This document shows positions 20,337 to 30,978 of a stretch of DNA of 60,587 nucleotides, in pieces. The stretch covers positions 340,940 through 401,526 of the forward strand of contig LUVW01000034.1 in NCBI GenBank assembly GCA_001661515.1, given 5' to 3'. A program made the translations under genes and the position numbers. Below the pieces are notes generated by a model that worked only from the letters and a program-made list of their open reading frames with translations, was not told the DNA's origin and searched no databases. Source of the DNA: Capniomyces stellatus. Taxonomy: Eukaryota; Kickxellomycota; Harpellomycetes; Harpellales; Legeriomycetaceae. The first letter of the stretch is position 1. The number at the start of each line of letters is the position of its first letter.

Positions 20337-22411
20337 CAGGAATGGAGTTGATTCAGTCAGGCAAGAGAGCCAGGGATATAGTTAATGAGGATAGTGAGCA
20401 TGATGTTAAGGCAGTAAAAAAGTGGTTGCTTGAAAACACAGGCTTTACAACAAGTTTTGTTACATTGAATTACACAAAGTATTATACTATTGACAAGACC
20501 AGCTATGTTACTAGAACTTATTCACTTCCAGTAACTAACACAGTGGTCATTCCGTTAACAAAAACGCAGATCAATCTTGTTACCAACAAAAGGTATAATT
20601 ACGTTACTAAAGCTCAAACAAAGCCCATTTACGAGTATTATACTACACCAGTGACCCAAGTTGTTTCCCAAAGAGTAACCAGAACTCGCACAGTTCCAGT
20701 AACTAGAACCAACAAGGTGTACTTTACAAGAGTGGTATCTACGCCAGTAACTGTGGTTAAAGCACAGACAATTAACAGCGTTGTAAGGAAGATGCTTTTA
20801 AACAACGTGACACAGCTCCTCACTAAAACGGCAACACAATTTTTTACTAGTATTGAAACTAGACCAGTAACTAAAGTTATGACAAAGAATGTTAGCGAGA
20901 TTGTTACTAGCAGGTTCGTTGTGACAGTCAAGAAGCCAGTAAGCGTGGTTGAATCAAAGACACTTGTAAAGACCGAAACCAAGAGAATCACCAACGTGCA
21001 AACACTGCCAGTAACCAAAATGCAAACCGCATTTACAACAAGCAGAGTTGACAAGTTGGTTACTAGCCAGAAGACCAATGTTGTTACCAGTATACAGAAG
21101 AAAAGTGTGACAAACTACAACACAATAGTTGTGACAAACGAAAGGACGAATATATTTACCAAATCGAAAACAAAGAATATTCAAAAGACCGAGATTAAAA
21201 CAATTGTCAACGATGTAACTAGCAAAGTAGTTAGAGCAGTTACCCAAACCCAGATTGTAACTAAAGCATCGATCTACACACAGAAATGCAACAGGGCAGT
21301 CAGAATGGTTGGAGCGGCTGTTAGTTCTACCACCAGCAGTGCGGCTTTGCCAATACCTACACCAGCCAGCTCACCAAAGGCATTCTCTTCCAAGTGCTCC
21401 TGCAAACCACTGCTTGCCGACCAAGTTGACAGCCGAATGTTCCCAAAGTTGGCACCGCTAAGCTTTAACACAACAGCAGAAAGCGAAGAAGATATGGAGG
21501 CTGAACATCTTTTGGCACCATTGGGATCTTTGAAAAAGGCAGTTGTTACTGGAAATAGTGCCGAGCTTGCACTTGTTATTGAGGCTGGTGTAGTTGGGTT
21601 GTCAGGGGGGCCAAAGAAGATTTCACAATTTTTCTCATTGCTAATTGAATTTATTCACAACAACAAGAGAAAGTTCAAAAATCAGGCAATAGCGGGGTCC
21701 AAGATGATTAAAGGTAACGGTGCAGAGTTGAATGCTGGTGTAGAAAATGTCATCAAGAGTATTGCAGGAAACGAGGAAAGCCTTGCCAAGTTTATTGCTA
21801 ACGTGTTTAATGGTCTGAGCCAACAAGGAGATATGAGAGGAAAGGCATACGAGTTTATTGTTGAGATATTCAGAGTTTTCCACAATGCCAAAAGTAAGCC
21901 AAGGGGCTCGGACTTGAAAAAATTCACCAAGTTGGTAGATGCTCTGGAGGCTATTGTCAGCAAGAGTTATGGATGCAAGACAAATATTATCCCAACAGGA
22001 AGCAAAAAGAGTTTGGGTAAGATTCTGGTTGAAGCGCTGAAACACGAAAGAAATAGCGTCAAGAAGGTGACAAAAATGATGATATATTTGGTGAACAGAA
22101 ACAACGCCCAGTTCGAGAGCGATTTGAAAAAGACACTGGTCAACTGTGGGAAATACAAGAATCTCATTGCTATGGGTATCTACGACTCGTACAGATTGGG
22201 ATATGGAAAGACAGAAAGCGCAGTTAAACACATCCAAGGTATTACCGAGTACGTTACCAACAACAGAGCAGCAGTTGAAACTGCGATCTGTGGCTTCAGC
22301 AAAACGTTCAACCTGGGAGAAATTGATATTGTTAACTTTACTCTCCGACTATTCCCAGTGCTTTTCGTAATGATGTGGCTATTCTTGCTTCCATTCTGCT
22401 GTTGTTTCTAA
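20255..22411 (+). CDS. Surface VTK-repeat protein, long paralogue
   Basis: A single exon of 718 residues. The signal peptide and first ~27 residues are the same as in the gene at 16542. Residues ~70-345 are a degenerate repeat of ~12-14 residues (TKxxTxxVT, PVTKxxT) with the same composition as the paralogue but little direct identity. A Ser/Ala/Pro-rich hinge with paired cysteines (KCSCK) follows. From ~405 to ~700 is a helix-rich domain with segments such as LALVIEAGVVGLSGGPKKIS and KFIANVFNGLSQQGDMRGKA. The last residues (LFPVLFVMMWLFLLPFCCCF) form a hydrophobic tail that could be a membrane or GPI signal. The plan - leader, stalk-like repeat, globular domain, anchor - is that of a cell-surface protein. 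I recognise no family for either part. Confidence 0.78.
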   Translation: MRLVAILSAIYFVSANVQNADIGMYEDPGMELIQSGKRARDIVNEDSEHDVKAVKKWLLENTGFTTSFVTLNYTKYYTIDKTSYVTRTYSLPVTNTVVIPLTKTQINLVTNKRYNYVTKAQTKPIYEYYTTPVTQVVSQRVTRTRTVPVTRTNKVYFTRVVSTPVTVVKAQTINSVVRKMLLNNVTQLLTKTATQFFTSIETRPVTKVMTKNVSEIVTSRFVVTVKKPVSVVESKTLVKTETKRITNVQTLPVTKMQTAFTTSRVDKLVTSQKTNVVTSIQKKSVTNYNTIVVTNERTNIFTKSKTKNIQKTEIKTIVNDVTSKVVRAVTQTQIVTKASIYTQKCNRAVRMVGAAVSSTTSSAALPIPTPASSPKAFSSKCSCKPLLADQVDSRMFPKLAPLSFNTTAESEEDMEAEHLLAPLGSLKKAVVTGNSAELALVIEAGVVGLSGGPKKISQFFSLLIEFIHNNKRKFKNQAIAGSKMIKGNGAELNAGVENVIKSIAGNEESLAKFIANVFNGLSQQGDMRGKAYEFIVEIFRVFHNAKSKPRGSDLKKFTKLVDALEAIVSKSYGCKTNIIPTGSKKSLGKILVEALKHERNSVKKVTKMMIYLVNRNNAQFESDLKKTLVNCGKYKNLIAMGIYDSYRLGYGKTESAVKHIQGITEYVTNNRAAVETAICGFSKTFNLGEIDIVNFTLRLFPVLFVMMWLFLLPFCCCF

Positions 22412-23018
22412 GCATAGACTTTGAATATGCACAGAAACTACTCGAATTATAATAATAGAGTGTTTTAAAAGTCCTTGAACAAAAGACCAGGATTTAATTA
22501 ATCAATTATTTACTATCTTAATTTTTTATTACTTTACAAATAAAACGTAAAAGCAAAAAAAGCAAATATAGTCAATTTCAGCCAAAGTAATATTGAAAAG
22601 AGTAAATGCGTGAAATGGTCTAGATTGGCGTTTTAATTTTTTTATTTAAAAGGCGTAATTGAAAAAAAAATACTGATCCAGCTAGAAAAAAAAATATTGG
22701 ACCAATAATGCTAAAGATGGATTGAAATTCATAAAAAAAAGCGATTCAAATGTAGAAGAAAAAAAAAAAGAAAAGTTGGTAGAAAATTTTTTTTTTTTTT
22801 ACAAATAATGATTTCAATATAAACAAAAGTTGAACTAGTAAAAAAAGAAAGGGGATTTAAAGTTGAAATTAAAGTAATTGAGGGAATTAGTGTCAATTAA
22901 TGAACGGAAGCAGCAGCAAAAGTAAGAAAAACAGTAGAAATATAGAAGAAAAGTTTGGAGGTTTAGACAGACGGGACTGTATAGATTCGAGTTAGAGAAA
23001 AAAAAATAGATAATAATA
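22412..23018. other. Intergenic with poly-A and poly-T tracts
   Basis: Between the surface-protein gene and RRP7. It holds homopolymer tracts at about 22670-22800 and no ORF I can support. Confidence 0.5.
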
Positions 23019-24309
23019 ATGGGAAAAACAAAAAGTAAAAAAGAGGCAAAGGTAAATGTACAGGAGGCGGAGAAGAACAAGGTGGTTAATATAAATGGGT
23101 ATAGAGTGTTGCCAGTGATAATGGATGAGGATGAGCCCGAGATAGTTAGCTATATATACATGAAGCCACACAAGGGGGAGTTAGGGGATGAATTGATCCC
23201 GGAAGACAGAACGGTGTTTGTATATAATCTTCCAGTAGACAGTTCAGAAAAAGATGTCAGACACCTGTTTAAGGGGGTGGGGAGAGTGTCGAAGGTTTGG
23301 TTTAACGGGGTGGTTGGAGTAGATTGGATGCAACTGGAGGGCATAAAAAGCAGAAATTTAAAAGCGCATGAGCTGGAGCAAGGGGAATTGAGTGGAAAGG
23401 GGAAGGGGGAGACAAAGTTTGGGCAAAAGAAAAAGAAGGGCAAAAAGGGACAAGAAACAGAGGGAGCAGGAAAAGAGACGGAAAATAAAGGGGAAATCAG
23501 GGAAATAGATTTTGGACAAAGGCTGGAGACAGGAAACTCAGCACATGTGGTATTTTTGGAAGCAGAAGAAGTTGATAGTGTGATGAATATGAGCGGAGAG
23601 GCAAGGGTATGGCGAACAGTTGACGAGGACGAGGTTGCACCAGAAGAGTATAGAGGAATTCAAAGTAAGTTGAGTAACACTAATAACGGTGATAATAAGA
23701 ATAGTAGCAGTAGTAGTAGTATTGATAATAATAATGATGGTAATGTGTTATAGAGTACATTTACGAGTATCAGGGAATCCGGCCGCCAACAGAGCTTTTG
23801 AACAAAGAACTGGACATGTTTATGGACAAATTTGAGGCGGCACAGTTTGAAAAGGAAAGAATGTATAACGCGGAACGAAATGTTCCTGACGAAGATGGAT
23901 TTGTTACGGTTACGTACAGCAAACACAAGTCAAAGAGTTCAACATTGCCGGTTGTGAACAGTGCATTGAACCCAGTAGTGGCTGAGAAGCTGGTTGAAAA
24001 GAAAAAGAAAACCGAGCTTGATGCGTTTTACCGCTGGCAACAAAGAGAAAACAAGAAAGAACGTAAGTTTAGTTTATTTAAAAATATAGAGTGGTAGTAT
24101 AGTAATAATATAGTAATAATAGGGTAATAATAGAGTAATAGTAGCGTGATAATAGAGTAATAGTATATTCAATGTAATTAAAAGGCGTGTTATATTTATC
24201 TCCATGTTTTTTTTTATTTTTAGAAATCACTAATCTTCGAAAGAAATTCGAACAAGACAAGGCCAAGATTCTGGAGCTTAAAGCCAACAGACACTTTAAG
24301 CCATACTAG
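23019..24309 (+). CDS. RRP7: Ribosomal RNA-processing protein Rrp7
   Basis: Exons 23019-23664, 23754-24062 and 24224-24309 give 346 residues with matching phases. Rrp7 belongs to the UTP-C/CURI complex of the small-subunit processome and is needed for 18S rRNA maturation in the nucleolus. An RRM-like segment is visible at residues ~66-100 (TVFVYNLPVDSSEKDVRHLF). A lysine-rich insertion follows (~125-160). The family's C-terminal region is clear: NKELDMFMDKFEAAQFEKE, then NVPDEDGFVTVT, then the terminal EQDKAKILELKANRHFKPY. The first intron contains GATAATAA and AGTAGT-type low complexity; an unspliced reading stops in it. The gene converges on ELP4 with ~155 bp between stop codons. Confidence 0.93.
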
Positions 24310-24464
24310 ATCCAACACTTATACTTACAACACATATATTGACGTTTATATCCAGTCTATTACAAATAATAAAGTTTCAGTTAAACCAGTAATTGAATTG
24401 ATAATAAAAACAATAAAAAAATAATAAAAAAGTAAATGAAGAAAAATGAAAAAGAAATAAATAA

Positions 24465-25851
24465 TCAAAAATCTAAAGAAACATTTTTCAGCCGATCAGA
24501 GCCAGCCGGTTTAAAAGAACCGTCAGCAGGTTTAGCGCCGGGCTTATCAACAACTCTGCGTTCGCTGGAGCCACCCTCAATAGGCAAATGGTAGGTTTCA
24601 ATGCAAAACTTTTTCCGCCGGAGTCTAAAGGCCAAATTGTTGACCGAACCGCCGCCAGTCATTGTGAGGGTTGAGAATTTGGATGCTGGGGGAGTTAGCG
24701 AGTTGATGCTGGGGAGTTTGTGGATGTGGAAGAAGCCGTGGTAGTCGTTTTTGTCCGTAGTGTTTGAAGGCAGACCCTGGGTTTTCAGCACTTTTGATTG
24801 GTGCTTAATCGACCCTTCAAACGACTCCAGCTCAACCACTGCGTCACACAGATGCTCAGCCCGCCGCACCACCGCCAATCTCTTGCCTGAGCTGGCGTCC
24901 ACAAACAGACTGACTGGGAATGAGATCACACACACTGCGTTTGCCTGCCTCACCAGCGCCTTCAACGAGTACAAAAACTCCAGCATTTCTCGCTCTTTTC
25001 TCTGCTGCCAAAATATCGTTCCAATCGAGTGGATCGAAATTCTTGCCACTTTTCTCCCACTTCCGTCTTCTCCCGCATTTGCCACCATATACCCATTCTC
25101 CAAAAACCTACTTATTTCTACATACACCTTTTCATATGTCGAATACTCTACCTCTCCGTCCTTTGCCTCTATATCCGCAATGTCAACCGTCTCGATTTTT
25201 GCCTTCTTTAGCTCTTCTTTTGATATTGTCGTTGTCAAATCAAAGTTCTTGCAGTACGTTCCGTCTTTTTCCTCTATTTCCATTTATTTTATTTTTATTT
25301 TTTCAGTCCTTTTACTTTCTGCTTTTATTTTTTTCTCCCTATTCTACTTTTCTCTACTTTACTTTTTATTTTTCCTTACTGTTCTTACCTTTAAGTTCCG
25401 ACAACAACCCAGGCCCTCTAATCTGCTGCAAGCTGTTGTATCTCCACGCAATCTTCATCGTCTTTAGTTCCTCTTTTCCTTTCTGCCCCTGCTTCACTCC
25501 TGCTCCTGCTCCTGCTCCTGCTGCCGAATCTGCCTTGCCGTCCCCCTTATCTTTTGCCTCTATCCACCCAGGTAGCTGCAAATCTTCCTTCCCGCCCAAC
25601 CCAACCTTTGCTACCAGTAACTCTTGATCTATTGACACCCCCTGTGCCTCAAAAAGCGATAGTATCGTGTTGCTGTATCCCGTCAACCTATCCTCCTCCA
25701 CCAACAGAATAGACCCTAGCGCAAGTCCTCCTCCCAAAACATCATCCAACGAACTGCTTCCTGTCGACACTAACACCACCGAGTTTTGCGGAAGGTATTT
25801 AGTTCCCGGTGGAATGTTTGTTGTTGGTCCCTTTGCTTTTCTGAAACTCAT
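24465..25851 (-). CDS. ELP4: Elongator complex subunit 4
   Basis: Exons 25389-25851 and 24465-25273 on the minus strand join in frame to 423 residues. Elp4 (PAXNEB family) forms the Elp4-5-6 hexameric RecA-like ring of Elongator, which modifies wobble uridines of tRNAs. The start (NIPPGTKYLPQNSVVLVSTG), the SSSLDDVLGGGLALGSILLV block where a Walker A would sit in RecA proteins, and EEDRLTGYSNTILSLFEAQG match the family, which lacks a canonical Walker A. The C-terminal half contains the second strand set (LKALVRQANAVCVISFPVSL, HLCDAVVELESFEGS) and ends with FRLRRKKFCIETYHLPIEGG. A low-complexity AGAGAGAG insert sits at residues ~115-122. It converges on RRP7. Confidence 0.93.
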
Positions 25852-26556
25852 TTCCTTATTTCCTTATTTTCTTAATTTTTATTATTGATCTTGCTACTTT
25901 TTCTATTTTCCTTTACCTTTTTAAACTCTTGATCAATGTCCCAACTTTAATATCAACTTTTACTTTCACTGGTATTATTGCTAATTTTTTGTTTACTTTT
26001 GTAATCAAGAATACAAATTGTTATTTTTAGAATCTTGCGAGTTTGAATCAAGAACAAAAAGTTGATTCTATTCCAAAACAATAAAGCTTCAAATTTAATA
26101 ATGTGACTTTGAATTTCATAAAGAAAAAAATTAAAGAAAAAAAAGTCGATATATTCAGCGTGTATTTAATTGGTCTCGGACTTTTCCAAAATATAATTTG
26201 ATTGTGTAAAAAGTCGTTTTGTTTATTATTACTATCATTATATTTCTGTTTGTTTATAATCATCGGCTTGGCTTGGTTGTTTTTGCCAATTCTCTCCCGC
26301 ATTCAAACAAATCGAAGCTATAGTTCAAGAGAATCTTGATACAATTATTAAACATATATCATTCTTTTCGCTTATCTAGTCTACACCTACCAATCTAAAG
26401 CTGAAATACCCGTCAAAACGCGAACACGACACATTTCGTTATTTCTTTTTTTCCTTCTTTGCCCAACAATTACCTACAAACACACCTCCAGTAAATAGTA
26501 CAACTCTGAGCACCCGCATACACGCACCAAACAAATTAACGCGAAAATACCAAGCG
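25852..26556. other. Divergent intergenic region between ELP4 and a Ptm1-like gene
   Basis: About 700 bp that should hold both promoters. It is AT-rich with no gene seen. The only ORF on the minus strand (26048-26302) has no family features. Confidence 0.5.
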
Positions 26557-28564
26557 ATGCAGCCTAAACTTGGAAACACAAGTAACTTTTGTTTTTGTTT
26601 TTTTGTTCGATTGAATTGAGCTGTTTGGGGGTATTCAAGTTTTAGTTTTACTCAAAAGAAAGTTGATTAAAGGAACTATACTGTTTGCTTTGTTTTAGTT
26701 TTTCTAGCTGTGTTTGCTTTTGTGCTGGCTTTGTCTAATGTGTGTGCTTTACACCAGCTGATTGTCGAGGAAAGCGGGTTAAGAGTATTTGAACTTGCGA
26801 GATATGGACTTTTGTCGGGAGGAATTATGGAAGTAACGATAGGAAACCTAGATGTAAGTTGGACTTTATTTTTATATTTTTTTGTTTGTTTGCTGTATGT
26901 TCTATATTTGTTAAACTGGATGCATGGTGGTAGGAATATCAAGTGAATTCAAAAGATTGATTGCAATAGGTTTCATACCCGGAAGCACCAGGAAGGTTGG
27001 CAGTACTGGTTCAACGCACAAACACGCTCAATGAAGCGTTTTCAATGAAAGATAACGCAAACGAATGTATTCTAGAAAACGAAACAGTTAAAGCCAGGAT
27101 TCAGCAGAACTTAATTCAACTATACCCATTAGACAACAAAGTAGACTAGTAAGACGCAAACTTTACTCTGCATCACCAAGCTTTTCAGTTTTATAAAGCA
27201 GACGATTTGTTGAAACGATTTGTTGAAACGATTTGTTGAAACGCAGAATTGTGAGGGTCATACTGAAATGTACCGTGTTTTATAGCTGGAAAAAAGACAT
27301 TGTCAGTGGAGCCGATACTGAGGGGTGGTACTCGATATACTTGGTCAATTGCAAAAAGCACACCACTATTGACTTTTGGGTAATTTTTAAATCAGTCTTG
27401 CTTACTTTTTATTAATCTTTTTATTTAATTGATTAATTGATTTTGTTGCTGTGTCAGTGTAATTGTCCAAAATATTCAAAATATCCAAATTAACAGATAT
27501 TTTATTTCGGTCTGTGCATGTTAGTCGCGCGTCAATATATTCCAAGAAAAAGGCCATAGTTTCCTCAGTGCTGGAGACATCCCACTGCCGTTCAAGTACC
27601 TGTTTATCAGCATTACCCAGCACCTGATCTCACTATTCTGGCTGTTTACACTAATCAAGAACAAAAAGTCAGTTAAACCAATGCATAAGTCGCTGTTCCT
27701 AGTGCTGCTATTTCTAGGACTCGAAACGAATTTTTATGTGGTCAGGTCGCTGTTTATGAGTTTTGGGATTGATGCTATAGACTGGAATGTAGAGAGATTT
27801 ACTAGTGACATTTTTCGCTTCTTTTTCCACATATCATTTATTTCAACTGCCGTGTATGTGGTCAAGTCGATTCAGCGGTTTTTTCCGCCTGAAAAGTTCA
27901 AGTTGTTTGTTGGAATACTGGGCTTTGAGTACGCTTTTAACATGATTTACTGGTTGAATTCCAAGCCCATTTTTGATCACTATAACCAATCGTTTGGAAG
28001 CATATGGCTGTTTTTAGCAAATGCTGCATCTGCCGGCTGCATGGTGTTTGTGATGAAGCAGTCGCTCAGCAACATCTCGCCCAACACCGAGGCATACCAG
28101 AACGGTAAGCCTGTTTAGATTACTCACAGCACTTTTTGCTATATTTCATGACTGTTTCTTACTGGTAATGATTATTGGCTGGTGCAAACTAATAAAAGTG
28201 GAATTCTGGTTGATACTTGGCATAGTCAAAGCGCTCAAGTCTGTATATCTAGTTTGGGGAAAATTCATAGTTGTGGTCCAGCTGTTTTTTGCTGTTGGTT
28301 TGGTTTTGTTCCACAGCATGAACAAGTATTTTGCGTTTACTAGATCCTCCTGGATTCCAACTGTGTTGCTCTACTTAACGATTATGTCGATCGAGGCCTA
28401 TGCTGTGTAAGTCGGTTTACTTTTGACATTTAAACTTGATTTCCGTAAATCCTTTTCTTTAGTAACATACTCACTCAACTTTTACTTTGTTTAGATATGT
28501 ATTCAAAAAGACCATCACTGTAAAGAAGCGAGCCTACGTACTCAACTATGAATACTACAAATAA
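26557..28564 (+). CDS. Ptm1/GPR107-like seven-span membrane protein
   Basis: Exons 26557-26581, 26708-26853, 26970-27148, 27286-27379, 27525-28104, 28199-28406 and 28495-28564 give 433 residues with every phase matching. A signal peptide (TVFAFVLALSNVCA) spans the first intron. A luminal N-terminal domain opens with HQLIVEESGLRVFELARYGL and ends in the family signature GWYSIYLVNC, followed by HSFLSAGDIPLPFKYLFISI, which begins the seven-span Lu7TM domain. Later spans include KSLFLVLLFLGLETNFYVVR and ILGFEYAFNMIYWLNSKPIF. The cytosolic tail ends KKRAYVLNYEYYK. Members (yeast Ptm1, animal GPR107/108) sit in the Golgi and early endosomes. The luminal domain is shorter than in yeast Ptm1. A 13-bp triplicate lies inside intron 3. 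Confidence 0.87.
27202..27240. repeat. 13-bp tandem triplicate inside an intron
   Basis: Three perfect copies of ACGATTTGTTGAA. They fall in the 137-nt intron 27149-27285, so they do not alter the protein. Confidence 0.9.
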
Positions 28565-28904
28565 TCAGCATATTATTATATTACTTACTTTTCTTACTGA
28601 TTACTTTTCTTGATGATTATCACATCATATCAACTTTTTCATTGTTATTAGAAGCAAACCATCCCAATTTAACTTAATACACTACCATATTGGAAACGTA
28701 ACCCACCAACTGGACCTTGTAGACAAACTATAATGTTTTGACAATTTCCACACCTTAACAACTTTTCAATGGTATTACTGTAATATTACAAAATAGAGTT
28801 ATTAAAGAGTGTATCAACAAAAACATAGGGAAGAAAAAGAATAAAAGATTGAAATTTGAATAGTAAATGATCCATGCGGTAATGAAAAAAAAAAAGTGTT
28901 GAGG
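28565..28904. other. Short convergent intergenic region
   Basis: Lies between the stop codons of the Ptm1-like gene and the minus-strand protease homologue. Nothing is seen except AT-rich 3' flanks. Confidence 0.5.
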
Positions 28905-30155
28905 CTAATACAACAGTAACAATAAAGTACAAATACATATAATGTTGGAGCCGGCTTCAATAGACATGAATCCGGAAGAAGTTGCAAGTTTAGTGTTGTC
29001 ATCAAAACGAACACTAGTGTTGCTGTTTATCTCAGTGCCATTGTTTCTATTAATGTTACTGTTTCCACCAACAACACCTCCACCAACAACAACAGGATAC
29101 ACAGGAGGTCTTGGTGAGGATGGAAAGCTGGAGCTGCTTGAACTGATTGATGCAGGTTTAGATCCTACGTTTACACTGGGAGCCCTGCTACCGCCACCTT
29201 TACCGCCCTTTCTAAATGCGAGTTTTCTAGGAGAGTGAGATCCGAATTCCCCAACTTGGCCAACTCTGTCAGAGTACTTTTCAAGCTGTGCAACTGTGCT
29301 GTTGGAGTTGTTTGCAATAAATCCAATATGTGAAGCTATGCTTTTAAAGTAGGTGGTTGAGGACTCGGATGAGCAAAAAGTGTTGTTCTTTTCTGTGCCC
29401 TGCGACAGCCCGGGGAAAGTAATTCCAACAAAGAAAAAGTTGCCGTGCTTGTCAACAGCATACAGCAGACCCTCCGAGTTTCCAAAGCAGGACTCGGTGG
29501 CATTTATGTCTTTGACGCAGATAACATCGCCGCCACTATTGCTGCTGCTCTGTCCAATCAACGGAAAGTTTGAAACGCAGTCCTGGCTGTCCGATATTCC
29601 CACGCTAGAAATGTGGAGCGGAACTGCACTGCCTTCAACCAAACTTTCCAAGCTGATTTCGTACCCAATTGTCACAAACTCCAAATCCATTTTTGAAGCT
29701 GTGTTTATGTCTACGTCCCCAGTATAAACCACTTCTGGCTTCCCTACCGTACTTGGCACACTACCAGAAAGTACCAGCATACACAGATCCGACCTGATAG
29801 TTGCCTCGCTGATGCTGTTGAACGGCACCACGCTCTTTACTTTAAAGCTGTTTGTCGCCAAATCCTTCACGGTGTTGTTGCCCACCGACACTGTGATTGC
29901 CGAACTATCCACAGTCTGTCCCTCGCTGTTGTACGCACACCAAGCTGCCATCAAAACCACGTTTTCGGATACCAAAACTCCCCCGCACATATCTGAAAAT
30001 CCATCATATTTGATGTTGACTGTGATTATTGAGTGCAAGTCTGAGCTTGCAACGTCTCTAAAGTCTCTGGTTATGTTTTTGACTACTGGCTTGGTGCTGC
30101 CTAGGCTGTAGCCGTTAACCAGCAATAAACCCGATAAGGCAAGTAAAATTAACAT
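28905..30155 (-). CDS. Secreted trypsin-like pseudoprotease (His lost)
   Basis: A single exon of 416 residues from ATG 30155. A signal peptide (MLILLALSGLLLVNG) precedes an S1 peptidase fold: CGGVLVSENVVLMAAWCA replaces the usual TAAHC, so Trp72 stands where the catalytic His should be. The Asp position is kept (SDLCML, Asp123). The serine loop reads CFGNSEGLLY: Ser227 remains, but the flanking Asp is Asn226 and the following Gly is Glu228, so the oxyanion hole is also altered, and the S1-pocket residue is Glu221. The zymogen cleavage motif is absent. It is therefore predicted to be inactive. After the domain comes a basic, Ser/Pro/Gly-rich stretch and a hydrophobic tail (ICICTLLLLLY) that suggests anchoring. 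Possible roles are substrate binding or decoy; this is inference. Confidence 0.85.
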   Translation of the reverse strand: MLILLALSGLLLVNGYSLGSTKPVVKNITRDFRDVASSDLHSIITVNIKYDGFSDMCGGVLVSENVVLMAAWCAYNSEGQTVDSSAITVSVGNNTVKDLATNSFKVKSVVPFNSISEATIRSDLCMLVLSGSVPSTVGKPEVVYTGDVDINTASKMDLEFVTIGYEISLESLVEGSAVPLHISSVGISDSQDCVSNFPLIGQSSSNSGGDVICVKDINATESCFGNSEGLLYAVDKHGNFFFVGITFPGLSQGTEKNNTFCSSESSTTYFKSIASHIGFIANNSNSTVAQLEKYSDRVGQVGEFGSHSPRKLAFRKGGKGGGSRAPSVNVGSKPASISSSSSSFPSSPRPPVYPVVVGGGVVGGNSNINRNNGTEINSNTSVRFDDNTKLATSSGFMSIEAGSNIICICTLLLLLY

Positions 30156-30978
30156 ATTATTTGATTAGTTGTGTTGAATCGTACCAATTTAAAAATTAAA
30201 GACACGTTTCAAATTTTTAGAAATTTCTATTCTACCGTTTCTTTTTTGGTATGTTTTGCACTTTTATATATTTATTTTAAGATTTTCGCTTTGTTTTTTT
30301 TTTTTTTTTTCACGANNTTTTTTTTTTTTTTTTTTTTTTTTTTTTTTCACGAAAGAAACCAGTTTGATAGTGAAAAAAAAGCAACAATCATTTGAATGAT
30401 TTTGTTTTATTCATAAAAACAAAAAAAAACTAAAAAAACCTACCCATTCAACACTAATTGGCTACTGAACACAGATGGGATGTTAAATGTTGACTAATAT
30501 TGTCGCCAATTTATTAAATTGATACCCATCTAAATCGGCATCACAAGTTTAGCGAACCCAAGAGCTGGATTAGTCGGTAATTGGTTAGTAAAAAAAAAAC
30601 CCTCCACTTTAACAAGATGCCAAAAAAGAAAGCCTCTACCATTATTTGAATTTCTTTTCACTTTTTACTCGTTTCTTTTTACTTTTTACTCGTTTCTTTT
30701 TACTTTTTTTTCTTCTAAGGCTTGGCGTATCGAAATTGACGAGTTTACAATTATCAGGAAAAAGTTAAAGACATTGTTCAGAATAAGAAAAGTTGCTTGG
30801 CAAAGTAAAAGGCGAAAAAAACAATTGGAAGAGTTTGAACAAAATTTAATCAGTAAATGAAAAAAATGAGAAAAGAATAAATTGCCAAGCCAATTTGTGC
30901 ATCATCACACAAACAAAGGATGGAAAACAAGACCAAACAAGAAATAAATAAATTAAAATAAATAAACAATTCGAGAAT
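30156..30978. other. Intergenic with poly-T tract and 2-N gap
   Basis: A T-homopolymer of ~40 bases near 30294-30347 is interrupted by CACGANN, and the CACGA motif recurs at its end. No gene is seen. It contains repeated TTTTTACTCGTTTC units near 30660-30710. Confidence 0.5.
30316..30317. other. Assembly gap (2 N) in poly-T
   Basis: Two N inside a long T tract, with CACGA on both sides. Likely an assembler join across a homopolymer. Confidence 0.95.

Noticed and set aside
20638..21247. Antisense ORFs under the VTK repeats
   Set aside because: They are reverse-frame shadows of a periodic coding sequence.
23664..23753. Read-through C-terminus of Rrp7 rich in Ser and Asn
   Set aside because: This is the first intron; splicing restores the conserved Rrp7 C-terminal domain.
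27202..27285. Frameshift or pseudogene in the Ptm1-like gene
   Set aside because: A 137-nt GT-AG intron removes the repeat and gives a continuous family-like protein with matching phases.
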